Of a stretch of 64,000 nucleotides of DNA, positions 33,722 to 45,712 are shown piece after piece. The stretch spans positions 168,694,792 through 168,758,791 of the forward strand of contig NC_091432.1 in NCBI RefSeq assembly GCF_964237555.1, given 5' to 3'. Position numbers and translations under genes: made by a program. Source of the stretch: Oryctolagus cuniculus (lineage: Eukaryota; Chordata; Mammalia; Lagomorpha; Leporidae). The notes below the pieces were generated by a model, which saw nothing but the letters and a program-made list of their open reading frames with translations, did no database searches and was not told the DNA's origin. The stretch's first letter is position 1. Each line of letters opens with the position of its first letter.

Positions 33722-34435
33722 TTATTTATAGAATTGCAGCTAATAAATGCATAAAGATTGCTAAAATCAGAAAATTGCTGTGAAATAGTGAATCTAGGTA
33801 ATAGTAACCAGCAGATATTAAAACCATTCAGTGAAACAGTTAACAGCAAGATTAGGCTGAAACCACTTGCAATTACTGATTAGTCGTAATATTATTAAAA
33901 GTGGAAGTAAGCCAGAAGTGTCATTTATATGTTGTCACTTAGGCTGTATATGCATACTTTCTATAATTTGTTCTCTAGTGCTGAGGTTATGCTCTGGAAA
34001 CAGAATGTCTCCTTTTCATGGCTGGATCACCATCAGGTTCCCATAATCAGAGTCACAAGAGATTGGAGATAAGAAACAGAGACAGAAAAGGCATTGATCA
34101 TTCCTGTTTTTCCTGTTCTAATCTGGGTTGCCCCAGCAGGGCCCTTCCGCTTGTCAGCAAGCAGCTTCCTGCCTATTGCAGCACTCCAATAAAACAGACA
34201 TCCCTTGTCTGCAGAAATACCAGCAGAAACCTGGGGGACAGCTTCCTCAGAAGTTTCACCCAGGACTCTAGGAAGCCCCTCCTCTGAGCTCAAAAGAAAC
34301 AGATTCCCCGCCCCCTTCAGCTGTAGGGGTGTTGCCAAGTCCTGCAGTTACCATCTTTTCATTACATTACAATGTCTTGCAGAGTAATAGCATAACAGTG
34401 CTATTTACTCTTGCTCTCTCATGCCTGTGTGACAA
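33722..34435. other. No gene recognised
   Basis: Unassigned sequence. The part at about 34000-34350 is more GC-rich with an AATAAA (near 34190), so it could be a decayed LTR, but I saw no termini or TSD. Confidence 0.5.
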
Positions 34436-34439
34436 GTCC

Positions 34440-34548
34440 TCTAAATTAAATCTAATTTCTTTATCCAGTCAACAGTTGATGGACATCTGGGTTGATTACA
34501 CATCTAAGCAATTGTGAATTGTGCTACAGTGAACATGGGGGTACAGGT
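34440..34548 (-). mobile_element. L1 ORF2 3' fragment, minus
   Basis: GATGGACATCTGGGTTGATT and GAATTGTGCTACAGTGAAC are the reversed end of L1 ORF2, comparable with the forward copy near 5400-5460. Confidence 0.8.
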
Positions 34549-34552
34549 AACT

Positions 34553-34589
34553 TTTTTATTTTTTTTTTTGACAGGCAGAGTTAGACAGT

Positions 34590-34620
<31 letters not shown>

Positions 34621-34884
34621 ATCTTCCTTCCATTGGTTCACCCCCCCAAATGTCTGCTACGGCCGGCGCCCTGCACCAATCTGAAGCCAGGAGCCAGGTG
34701 CTTCCTCCTGGTCTCCCATGTGGGTGCAGGGCCCACGCACTTGGGCCATCCTCCACTGCTTCCCGGTCTACAGCAGAGAGCTGGACTGGAAGAGGAGCAA
34801 CCGGGACTAGAACCCGGTGCCCATATGGGAGGCTGGCGCCACGGGTGGAGGATTAGTTGGCCAAGCGAGCCATGGCGCTGGCCC
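34553..34884 (-). mobile_element. C-SINE, minus
   Basis: T-rich tail, GACAGGCAGAGTTAGACAGT, GA run, reversed head GGCGCTGGCCC. A convincing TSD was not found. Confidence 0.93.
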
Positions 34885-35503
34885 ATCTCACCCTTGATAA
34901 GACCCAGGGGACCTTTCATGTAACTCAGCTGGATGAGAGAGTGCCTTGACTTTATTCCCTTGGAATCACAGCTTCAGGTAAGGGCTTAGATTCAAGTAAT
35001 TTATTTGAAAAGTAATCCCACAGAGTAACAGAATGGGATAAGAAATGAGGGCAAGTCAACATAGGGTTGCCTTATTGAGTTGGTTACTGAAAATTAAAAT
35101 TGTCTATGAATTTTGAAGGGATGAGGAAGAAGAGAAGCATTTATTTATCTGTTTCTGACTCACACTGGCTGGGTGTTAACCTCTCTCATTTGTGTCTGTG
35201 TTAAGTGTTAAGCAGGGATGTACAGGCACTCACTGCAAGGACTCGGAAACCTGGCAGCAGGAGGTGAGAGAAACAAGGTACCAGCTTGAGATAAGGTGAC
35301 ACCAGCACAAAGACAGACTCCCGCAGGGGGATCTTCTCGCTGCAATGGCTCCAATGGCCTGAATTGGAATTAAGGCTTGGAGGAAGTGAGGTGGGCCTCC
35401 AAGGTGTCTGATACAGTGACAGAGACTCAATAATGACTAAACAATATGGAGCATAGAACCTTTAAAAATTTTATTTTCCTTCTGATTAAAAAAAAAAGTA
35501 ATA

Positions 35504-35584
35504 TGAGAAGACTACAAAAAAGTTTGTGAAAAAAAGGAACTATAAGATAATGTGAATTTTTCATGAATTTTTGAAGCTCCCTTG
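35504..35584. mobile_element. Mini mariner-like element, 81 bp
   Basis: Left end TGAGAAGACTACAAAAAAGT and reversed right end CAAGGGAGCTTCAAAAATTC pair imperfectly and resemble the element at 469-609. TA flanks both sides (35502-35503 and 35585-35586). Confidence 0.6.
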
Positions 35585-35946
35585 TACATGTGTGTTTGGT
35601 GTAGAGACTAATTTAATGTGATTACATGCAAATATAGTCTTTGTGATATGTCCTTATTTATGGTCCAAGTTTATTCTTGCTACAGTAGCGTAATGCCTAA
35701 CATAACAGGTGCTAAAAATAATTCTGGTTTCCTTCCTCACTTATCACTCATGTAACATACATAAAAACACAACTTTATAAAGAAGTAAGAGGAAAAATTA
35801 TCAGGAAGCGCTATTGGCATCAGACAGTGAAGGCTATCTGGTACCCAGGTCCTTGACTTCTCTTCAAGAGAAATCCAAGAGTGAGACATAGAGTAACAAA
35901 GAGGAGCAGCAAGTGTTTCTTTGAGAAAACAAAGATACACACTCTG

Positions 35947-36283
35947 GGGCCAGCGCTGTGGCATAGCAGGTAAAACCATTACCTGCAGTGCCAGCATCCC
36001 ATATGGGCACCAGTTCGAGTCCCTGCTGCCCCACTTCTGATCCAGCGCTCTGCTATGGCCTGGAAAACCAGTGGACGATGGCCTAACTCCTTGGGCCCCT
36101 GCACCCGCGTCGGAGACCCAGAAGAAGCTCCTGATTCCTGGCTTAGGATCGGCTCAGCTCCGGCCATTACAGCCATTTGGGGAGTAAACTAGCGGATGGA
36201 AGACCTCTCTCTTTCTCTCTCTCTCTGCCTCTCTATAACTCTGCCTTTCAAATAAATAAATAAAATATTGTTTAAAAAAGGTA
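35947..36283 (+). mobile_element. C-SINE, plus
   Basis: Head GGGGCCAGCGCTGTGGCATA, CT run at about 36205-36228, AAAT-repeat tail. TSD unclear. Confidence 0.94.
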
Positions 36284-36910
36284 TACATTCCACAGACAGA
36301 ATGGGGCCTATGTGGAGAGGAGTGGCCCCATCTCTGAACTGTGTTTAACATTATATTTGTCATTTAATTAAAAGGGACATAAATTCTAATAAAGGGAGGG
36401 TACACTTTTGTAAGGGGGAAGAGAATATTCATGGTTTTTCTGGGAAGTAAATGATGTCCCAGAATCTAGCTACTACCTCTTTCTACTCCTTATATGGTCC
36501 AATGTTTCCTGTGTGGGTAGTAGGTATGTCATGTAGCATGCTGATGAATAACAGTGAGCACATAATGAGCTACAGGTCAGTGCAAGGTCAGCCTTAGCCT
36601 CCTAACCTGGTATGAACCTGCTCCAGGCAGGGGATCTGTTTATTTTCAGGGGAAGGGTAACCAAACTCGTATCTGATGGTCTTGAGCTCATAGGAACCAT
36701 CCCTAGGTGGACCAACTGCCTCCTCTGCCTCCCTGTCTCACTATGATTTCACTGTGAATTTGTACTTGTGCAGTGTTAGCATTTGGCTCTGAACCTCCAG
36801 GAAACTGACATGGGATCTCCCTGCTTCCCAGAGAAGTTGATTTGGGGTCTGACATTTATTTTAACTCATTATTCTGCAGAGGATCATGAGAAGGAATACT
36901 GCTCTGTTTA
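36284..36910. other. No gene recognised
   Basis: About 630 bp of unassigned intergenic sequence without an open frame or repeat that I can name. Confidence 0.5.
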
Positions 36911-37007
36911 GAACATGGCTTCTCAAACTTTCAAGTGCATCCAGATCACCAAGATCAATACTCATCAACCACCCCTGCGTTACATTTCTCCTCAGCCCTT
37001 CTCTTCT

Positions 37008-37351
37008 TCTTCTTTTTTTTTTTTAAGATTTATTTATTTACCTGAAAGTCAGAGTTATACAGAGAGAAGGAGAGGCAGAGAGAGAGAGAAAGAGAGAGAG
37101 AGGTCTTCCATCCACTGGTTCACTCCCCAAACAGCTGCAATGGTGCAGATCCAAAGCCAGGAGCCAGGAGCCTCCTTCTGGTCTCCCACACGGGTGCAGG
37201 GGCCCAAGCACTTGGGCCATCCTCCACTGCTTTCCCAGGCCACAGCATAAAGCTGAACCAGAAATGGAGCAGCCGGGACTCGAACCGGAGCCCATATGGA
37301 AAGCCGGCACTTCAGGGTGGCGGCTTTATCTGCTACGCCCAGTGCTGGCCC
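37008..37351 (-). mobile_element. C-SINE, minus
   Basis: Perfect TSD CAGCCCTTCTCTTCT at 36993-37007 and 37352-37366. Confidence 0.97.
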
Positions 37352-37417
37352 CAGCCCTTCTCTTCTAACACACTACATAGATCATGCATTCATCATGCTT
37401 CTATGTCTCCCCCACTA

Positions 37418-37496
37418 GAATATAAGCTTCACAAAGAGAGGGACTACTATCTGCCTCTGGTGCCTGGATCATAAGTAAGTGCTCAGTACATATTTG
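37418..37496 (+). mobile_element. L2 3' end fragment
   Basis: GAATATAAGCTTCACAAAGA, then TGCCTGGATCATAAGTAAGT and GCTCAGTACATATTTGG follow the typical L2 3' end. Confidence 0.7.
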
Positions 37497-38366
37497 GGGG
37501 AGTAAATAATTCATCAAATTCAATTGTATTTTGAAGTACATTCAGCACTTTGTAGATATTAAGCAGTGTGAGAAGTACTGTGATAAATGCCAAAATAAAG
37601 TAACACTGGGAAGCCCTGGATTCTGAAAATGTGCTCTATCTAGATGTCCTTGTTATGTGACCTCCCCTGGCTCTCAATTAATGCAAACAGGTTTGGTGGC
37701 ATGGGCCACAATTCTTACATCACAGCAGAACTTTCCCTGGAAGCTTTGTACTCTTATGTCTGGAATGAGGCCAGCTGAGGAGTGCAGAACCTTACCAGTA
37801 CTGTTAACTTTTGAGAAAGAAAACACAAGCTCTGAAATCTAGCTTTTCTCATTAAAAGTAAATCTAAACTCCCCTTAAAAATAACACTGGGCAGGAAAAA
37901 AAAACCCCACTGGGCAAAAATAAATATGAAACAAAAATTCTATTCCTCTCCTTTCACTAGTTGACAGACTAGTAGGGGAGCTAGACATATATAACTGAAT
38001 ATAAACAAGAGAAAAAATTAAAATATGGTATAACTAAATAAAAGGAAGACAAAAACAATCAGAAGTATGGTAGAGATGTAAGCCAAATACTGAAAAGACC
38101 CCAAAGAATTCAGTCTGTACACTGACTAGAGACAGCAATGTGAGGCTAACTGAAAGAGGCAGTACTAAGAAGATGGGAAATTATTTATCTACAGAGAAGA
38201 GGAAAAAATTCCAGATAAAGGGAACAACTGGAGCAGAGGCCTGGGGCAGAAAAGTATTCTTAATGTTTTATTCAAGGTATGGTAACTTCTTACTGTATTT
38301 GAAGCATACTGAGGGGAGCTATGTGGGTGAAAAGGTTAATTGGGGTCTAACAGAATGGAAACATGA

Positions 38367-38690
38367 GCCGGCGCCGTGGCTCAATAGGCTAATCCTCCAC
38401 CTTGCGGCGCCGGCACACCGGGTTCTAGTCCCGGTTGGGGCGCCGGATTCTGTCCCGGTTGCCCCTCTTCCAGGCCAGCTCTCTGCTATGGCCAGGGAGT
38501 GCAGTGGAGGATGGCCCAGGTGCTTGGGCCCTGCACCCCATGGGAGACCAGGAAAAGCACCTGGCTCCTGGCTCCTGCCAGGATCAGCGCGGTGCGCCGG
38601 CTGCAGCGGCGGCCATTGGAGGGTGAACCAACGGCAAAGGAAGACCTTTCTCTCTCTGTCTCTCTCTCTCACTGTCCACTCTGCCTGTCA

Positions 38691-38712
<22 letters not shown>
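38367..38712 (+). mobile_element. C-SINE, plus, young
   Basis: Head GCCGGCGCCGTGGCTCAATA, tail of 20 or more A. Perfect TSD AGAATGGAAACATGA at 38352-38366 and 38713-38727. Confidence 0.98.
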
Positions 38713-38721
<9 letters not shown>

Positions 38722-39099
38722 ACATGAAAATCATAGCCCTGTGTATAGTCCAATAGGAAAAAATATACTTGCCCAGGCCACACATGAATTATCCATGTGT
38801 GCCCCAAATGCAAAGCACCCTACATGGCTCTGATGGGGAGCTTAAGAACCACTAACTTAAACTATGAACGGGGAGACAGTGTGAGAAACGCCATGACTAG
38901 GAAGAGGCAGGGATTCAGATGGAAGACTTGCAAAACCAGCAAAGAGTCTGTGGGAAGAGAAGAATAATCCAGTTCCGACTAGTGAGAAGAACCTGGTAGG
39001 GCATAAATCTGCTGACTGTGGGAGAGGAGTCAGGATCCACAGGCCCAGAGCAGCTTCAGCACTCTCCTCTCACCTTCTGCTTCCAGGCACTCTCCTTTT

Positions 39100-39280
39100 G
39101 TGGGAGCATGTAACTCAGCTTCTGACTAATCATGGCAGATAGTAACATACCCTGCTGCATGACCCTGGCTAAGTCGTTAGAGAGTTTCCAATTTCCTTAT
39201 CTGAAAAGCAAGAAAAAAGGAACACATCTATTGAGAGGATTAAACATGAAATTACTCATAGGACATCGCTGAGTACCTGG
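39100..39280 (+). mobile_element. MIR fragment, plus
   Basis: GACCCTGGCTAAGTCGTTAG followed by CCTTATCTGAAAAG and GAGAGGATTAAACATG follows the MIR core. Confidence 0.7.
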
Positions 39281-39491
39281 CTGTGATAGTCAAAGATTAG
39301 TTATGCTATGTTAAAGTAGTGAATAATCACAAATAGCTGTGGTTTAAGAGGACCTTTGTTTTCCTAATCATGCTACATGTCCACCGTGGGTTAACAGTTG
39401 GATTCTGACCATTGTAGTCAGTCAAAGACTCAGGCTGATGGATTAGCTACTATCTTGAATAGTGTTAGTTCTTTTGTAAAAGGGAAAGAAT

Positions 39492-39832
39492 GCCAGAGGC
39501 CAGTGCTGCGGCGCAGCAGAGTAAAGCTCCAGCCTGCAACGTTGGCATCCCATATGGGCGTCAGTTCGAGTCCCGGCTGCTCCACTTCCAATCCAGCTCT
39601 CTGCTATTGCCTGGGAAAGCAGTGGAGGATGGCCCAAGTCCTTGGGCCCCTGTACCTGCATGGGAGACCCTAAAGAAGCTCCTGGCTCCTGTCTTCAGAT
39701 CAGCTCAGCTCTGGCTGTTGCGGTCATTTGGAGAGTGAACCAGCGGAATGGAAGACCTCTCTCTCTCTGGCTCTACTTCTCCCTGTAACTCTGTCTTGCA
39801 AATAAATAAAATAATTCTTTTTTTTTTAAAAA
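39492..39832 (+). mobile_element. C-SINE, plus
   Basis: Head GAGGCCAGTGCTGCGGCGCA. TSD GGAAAGAAT at 39483-39491 and 39833-39841. Confidence 0.95.
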
Positions 39833-39841
39833 GGAAAGAAT

Positions 39842-41440
39842 TCTGGAGGGTCCGGCACTGCAAATTAAATGCTTGATCCAGAACATCAGTATCATTCCTG
39901 CAGACACCTATCTGGCATCAATCATAAGGCCCCTTCCACTACAACAGGGCGAAATGCAATCCTTCAATCTACCCAGAAAAATATTTGCTAAGCCTTTATT
40001 ATTGCTATTTACTTACAATCTAAGATCTGGAACATTAACTGTCTTCCTTCCTGCACTTCCAGCCTCTTTCTTGAGTTCTCATTCCAAGGAGCTGCAGTTT
40101 AATACCTCATCTCACCTGGCAGACAACAAAGTCCTCACAGAGCTTTCTAGTGGTACCTTGAGCTATTTCATTAGTCCTCCGAGACCCTGTAGCAGAAATT
40201 ACCCAGCAGGGCTGAACAACAGCGTTAGCTGTTTGTCCCACTTTGTAGGCTTCATAAAAGCATGCAAGTTAAAACCTTGTTCTAGTAGACCACATTTCTA
40301 GCAGTACCTCTTGAAATCTGTCCTTTCTTCTTGGCAAGTATATCCAAATTTCAAGTACTTAAATGAACTTGATAAAAAAAAAAAACAATATTTCTTCATG
40401 AAATAAACCATTTTTTTTTTTGCACAGGGACTCCCATTCTTTCTCCAGTAATGTCTCCTTTCTTACAAAGCATGTAAGATAAATTCTTATTCGTAGAGCT
40501 GAAGCCAAAACCATTATGAAATTCTGGAAGCCCTATATGCAAATTCAACCACAGTAATGATTCTTTATTATAAGAAGATTACAGAGGAGTTGCTTCTGAA
40601 GCAACTGCAATTTCATTTTCTGAGCCTATTATGGTTTCCTTACTGGAGTGTGTGGATATCAGGCCACAGTAGTAGTTTCATATAATTCACTTCCTTGTAG
40701 TTCTATATATTTCAGTTTATAATCTAAAAACATTAATCTGAGAGGATCTAAAACCTCACCATTCTGTTAATGGTTAAGAGTTAACTGGCTTGCTCAGAAT
40801 GCTGAAAGATGTTAAGTTGCATGTGTCAGAGAAAATATTTTAAATCTTACCCACAGGGTGGTGCTATTGCTTGAAAAGTAATGCAAACTGACTGAACAAG
40901 CTTAGGAAAGTTTGGGAACGAAGCCCTGATGTGGCCACAGAAAGTTAATGGCAGTCTTAATCGTGACAGTTACAAATTCCTAGCAGGTAAAACACAAATC
41001 CATTAACTAAAATATTATGGTCAGGCACATAAAGTGTGACTACTAGTGGGTTTAACTATTTCAAGGTTTTGAGGACCTGTTAGCCAACCTGACATTTATT
41101 CTACACAATGTCATGGGTTATCTTCAGCACAGAGATGGCTCACTATGTTACTATTATTCTTGCTTGTTTGTCAGGGTTTTGTTTTTCCCGTTAGCTCCAT
41201 TCTGAGTGTTTGTATGTAGCTTTCAGACTTCACTTGCCCCGAATTCAGCTAGCTGCGGTAATGATGAGATGCATATGGAAGTTCAAAATTAGAAGACCCA
41301 ACTTTTGAACAGCAACTGATAATCAGATTGTGAACACTGCACAAAGAACCCAAGGCACAAACAAAAACTGAACTAGTCAAATTGGCAAAAGCAACATATA
41401 CCTACAGATGAAACAATTCACTTCAAAAGAATCCAAGAGT
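39842..41440. other. No gene recognised
   Basis: About 1.6 kb without a recognisable repeat. The longest open frame (142 codons, 39873-40301 plus) has no motif I recognise and no promoter or splice context, so I do not call it a gene. Confidence 0.5.
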
Positions 41441-41585
41441 GAAGGCTGTGTTGGGGAAGTGGACAGTAGTATAGATGAGATCAGATGACCATGTGATAAC
41501 TGTTAAAGCAGGATGGGAGGTAAATGGAGATTCCTTATACAATCTCTATATTATTTGAAAAATTTCATTAAAACAAGAAAATGAA
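41440..41585 (+). mobile_element. Possible old L1 3' end
   Basis: The GATAACTGTTAAAGCAGG...ATTATTTGAAAAATTTCATT pattern resembles the 3' end of ancient L1 families. Weak. Confidence 0.4.
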
Positions 41586-42043
41586 CATATATAAAAAAAC
41601 ATTAAAGGGCTGAATTTCTGATGTTCAGAATCAGGTGTGTGAGAATACACACCAAGCTACAGAATTAATGGAAGAGAAGGTTAAACACTGAAGTGGAACA
41701 GGTTGTAAGGTATAAGAAAGCAGTGTGTTGGAGGAAGATGTAATACTGAGTGAATGTCATTTAGATTTGACCTTTTTTTTTTTTTTTTTTTTTTTTTGGT
41801 GAGAAAAAGGCTTTGCATCATTTTTTTTCAATCAGAACTAAAGACTACTTTTGGGGACAATTAAGCTTTCCTGGCTTTTTATTTGTGGTGAATTAATTGG
41901 GGGTAATGGGACTGGTAAGAGAACAAAAAACCAAGTCTTGGGAAAGAGATTCTCTAGCATTTTTAGGTACAAGTGGGGAGGAAGAAACCTGGTCTTTATT
42001 CTTATCTTTACTAATCTTATCAGTTTTAAAAAGAATAGATGGG

Positions 42044-42345
42044 GGGCGGTGGCTGTGGGGCGGCGGGCGAAGCCGCTGCCTGCTGTGCCAGCATCCCATA
42101 TGGGTGCTGATTCGAGTCCCAGATGCTTACTTCTGATCCGGCTCTCTGCTATGTCCTGGGAAAGCAGAAAAAGATGGCCCAAGTCTTTGGCTCCCTGCAC
42201 ATGCCTGGGAGACCAGAAGAAGCTCCCAGCTCTTGGCTTCAGATTGGCCCAGCTGTGGCTGGTGTGGCCATTTGGGGAGTGAATCAGTAGATGGAGGACC
42301 TCTCTCTCTCTCTGCCTCTGCCTCTCTGTAGCTCTGTCTTTCAAA
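42044..42345 (+). mobile_element. C-SINE, plus
   Basis: Unusual head with GGCGGTGGCTGTGGGGCGGC, then the normal body (AGCATCCCATATGGGTGCTG). Ends in TTTCAAATAGAGAGAGA rather than poly-A. Confidence 0.9.
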
Positions 42346-42420
42346 TAGAGAGAGAGATGGAGAGAGAGTGACCTAGTTTATTTTTATTAACTATGTGCTA
42401 CTTTAAGATATTTGTTTTGA

Positions 42421-42726
42421 CAGGGCTGGTGCTGTGGCGCAGCAGGTTAAAGCCCTGGCCTGGGCGCAGGTTCTAGTCCCAGCTGCTCCTCTTCTGATCC
42501 AGCTCTCTGCTGTGGCCTGGGAAAGCAGTAGAAGATGGCCCAAGTTCTTGGGCCCCTGCACCCGCATGGGAGACCCAGAAGAAGCTCCTGGTTCCTGGCT
42601 TTGGATCAGCCCAGCTCCAGCCATTGTGGCCATCTGGGGAGTGAATCAGAGGATGGAAGACCTCTCTATCTGGCTCTACCTCTCTCTGTAACTCTGTCTT
42701 CAAATAAATGAAATAAATCTTTAAAA
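42421..42726 (+). mobile_element. C-SINE, plus
   Basis: Perfect TSD AAGATATTTGTTTTGA at 42405-42420 and 42727-42742. A short internal deletion after the head removes part of the CCCATATGGG region. Confidence 0.97.
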
Positions 42727-42884
42727 AAGATATTTGTTTTGAAAAATCTGTTTTGTGTCCACTCACCAAAAAGGAGCCTCCCAGTATTATCAATGTATTT
42801 CTAGGAGATTCAATATTTCTGAAAAAAATTAAATGAAAATAAATTTGCTCTATCTCTGCTTTAACCACAATAGAAAAAGAATAT

Positions 42885-43205
42885 TTTTTTTTGACAGGCA
42901 GAGTGGACAGTGAGAGAGAGAGACAGAGAGAAAGGTCTTCCCTTTCCATTGGTTCACCCCCCAATGGCGGCTGTGGCCAGCGCACTGAGCTGATCCGAAG
43001 CCAGGAGCCAGGTGCTTCTCCTGGTCTCCCATGCAGTGCAGGGCCCAAGGACTTGGGTCATCCTCCACTGCACTCCCTGGCCACAGCAGAGAGCTGGACA
43101 GGAAGAGGAGCAACCGGGACAGAATCCGGCGCCCCGACCGGGACTAGAACCTGCTGTGCCGGCGCGGTAGGTGGAGGATTAGCCTATTGTGCCTCGGCGC
43201 CGGCC
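42885..43205 (-). mobile_element. C-SINE, minus
   Basis: Reversed head CCTCGGCGCCGGCC. TSD AAGAATAT at 42877-42884 and 43206-43213. Confidence 0.95.
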
Positions 43206-43489
43206 AAGAATATCTTTAAGTCAATCTTTTTAGCATTCAGAAAAGCCTCATTTTTTTTTTTTACTTTATAAAAGAAGATGTTTCTTTTTTAGTTTCACAA
43301 GGACAAGTAGGAATCACAATGTACTCTGTCAATATAAAAGTCGTAGTCTATTTTGAATACAAAAAACTATTAATGATAATGCAGTGTATTTTTATTGAAA
43401 CCAAAGCATGCCTATAAATCAATTAGTAATGTAGTAGTTTATGTCATTTCATTGGTAAGCAGATTATTTTTTTCTCTCATACCCTGTCA

Positions 43490-44710
43490 ACTGGTATGGT
43501 TTGGTCATGAGCTTGGAGTCCTAAAGGAGGCTACAACTTAAACAAAGTGGAAAGCCTGAATGCCGCTGCTTCTAGTTCCAAGGAAATATAAGGTAGAAGA
43601 ATGGAGACAGGTTGAGAAGAGATGAGTGGTGAGGATCAAGTGGCCAAGTCCCCCTTCCCTGAACTTTGGCTACAAGGGGAGCCTTCATGATGGAGAGCTC
43701 GGCCTCATTCCACACTTGGGACTCCAGGGGGAGCTCCTGTACCAACGTGGAGCAACTATAGCCAAGCTCTGCTGTACCGCCTGATTGCACTTTCTTGAGC
43801 TGCCCTTGGCACTTTTGCCTAGGCAGCAAAAATGGGAAGTTCCTGCATTTTCCTGAAATGGTGCAGGAAGGTGGGCTTTCCATGGGGTCAGCTGTGGTAA
43901 CAGATGACCCAGCTTTGGTGCGCATCATAGGTCAGCGCTGAATAGGACAAAGGCAGGCTCTTACAGGATTTGTCAGCATCTAGCTGTTGGGAGCCACAGG
44001 AAATCTGAGTCATCTAGGGGAGCATCAGCTGGATCTGATTAAGTTAAGAGACACCATTCTGACATACTCCATTACAGCCTTCTGCAACCCGTTACGCTTC
44101 ATCACTCACCAGGGAACACCCAGTATAGCTACTCATTGATAGGATGTGGTCTAGAATGCACTTCAAGGATTTGAGGTCTATATCTCACTTGTGCTGTGCT
44201 GGAGGTGTTGCTAAAGACCCTGTAAACCAGGTCCAATAGCCTGACGGGCAGAAAGCCAATCACTGAGATCAGAATGGTGGAAGAAAAGAGGTATCTATTG
44301 CAAAATTCAGAGCAAGGATCTGGGCAGCTATTGCTCGATTCTCAGGCTCCCTGAGGAGTTAGGGGTGATGGTTCTTACAGATTGAAATTGAGGATGAGAG
44401 GTGCATGATAAGCTCATGTCCAAGTTCCTGGTTGATCCATGGTGCGTGTGACATCCCGATGGTTTGGTTGGTGATGCCATGCTCTTTAGGGAATTTATGG
44501 TGGCCAGGAAGTCTCCAGCTGGTCTGGGGGTTATGGGAAGATGGCAGTTGCATTCTGCCTGGACCTGGAATTTCCCTACACAAACTGCCCCAGACAACAC
44601 TGGCCATCAAGGTTCTTATCTATGGAGAAGCAAATGACTTCTTGAGTCCAGTATTAGAACCTTGTCAGGCCAGCTGGAGCACTATTTCAAATCAGTGAAT
44701 TACTTTTGAT
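43490..44710. other. Unassigned GC-richer block
   Basis: About 1.2 kb that is less AT-rich than its surroundings, with several short open frames on both strands (for example 43572-43928 and 44328-44600 minus). No motif is recognised. It could be degraded internal sequence of an endogenous retrovirus or an old pseudogene. Confidence 0.45.
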
Positions 44711-45196
44711 AAAGGACAGGCAAGGACACCTTGGGCTGAGGGAGATAGACAAGAGGCTGGCTCCTGCTCTTACATTATATGGATTCAGTTTCAAGAGGAG
44801 GCAGAGAAAGGTGGAAGAAATCTGGAAGATTAAAGTTCAATTAATGATTAAAATTAAAGATTAAAATTTAGCATTTCCATATTCAAATTATTCTACTGGA
44901 TTCAGTCTATTGGAGTAGCCTAATCGAGTAGCCTAAGAAAGGAATCAGATTAATTACATATCCCCCAAATTTTACATGTTCTCAACAATATTGAATATAA
45001 TATAAATACTTCTGAATCCTTATTTATACAACTAAAAATAAATATGAACTTTTTTTTTTACAGAAGCTAAAGGCCTTTAAAAAAACCAAGACTGTGCATA
45101 ATGAAAATAAATAATGAAAATTTCCATGTGTGGTATAGTCTCAGTTTAAATTTATGATTTAAACTGCCTTTATTTCACAAAAAAAGGTAAGATATT

Positions 45197-45582
45197 GCTG
45201 GCACCATGGCTCAGTAGGCTAATCCTCCGCCTTGTGGTGCCGGCACACAGGGTTCTAGTCCCTGTCAGGGCGCCAGATTCTGTCCCGGTTGCTCCTCTTC
45301 CAGTCCAGCTCTCTGCTGCGGCCAGGGAGTGCAGTGGAGGATGGCCCAAGTGCTTGGGCCCTGCACCCCATGGGAGACTAGGAGAAGCACCTGGCTCCTG
45401 GTGCTCCTGGTGCTCCTGGCTCAGCTCAGTGTGCCGGCTGCAGCGGCCATTGTGGGATGAACCAACGGAAAAGGAAGACCTTTCTCTCTGTCTCTCTCTC
45501 TCTCACGTCTACTCTGCCTTTCAAAAAGAAAGAAAGACAGACAGACAGAAAGAAAGAAAGAAAGAAAGACCCTAAAAAAAAT
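45197..45582 (+). mobile_element. C-SINE, plus, with internal short repeat
   Basis: TSD GTAAGATATT (45187-45196) and GTAAGATACT (45583-45592). Carries a triplicated CTCCTGGTG-type segment at about 45396-45420 and GAAA/GACA repeats in the tail. Confidence 0.96.
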
Positions 45583-45592
45583 GTAAGATACT

Positions 45593-45712
45593 TATAGACC
45601 GTGGCTCCAGCACTTTAGTGGGCTCTCAAGACAAAAGGGAATATCAGCTCCCTAGCTCTGTTCAGATATGCAAATCAGCTACCTGAGAAAACCTCTGGAG
45701 GATAGAAACCTC
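45593..45712 (+). mobile_element. LTR-A, left part (split by L1)
   Basis: Shares CAAAAGGGAATATCAGCTCC, AAATCAGCTACCTG and GAAAACCTC-type blocks with the LTR at 56286-56654. The element resumes at about 47166 after the L1. Confidence 0.75.

Noticed and set aside
39873..40301. 142-codon open frame as a gene
   Set aside because: No family motif, no promoter or CpG context, no splice signals that extend it. Length is within chance for this AT content.
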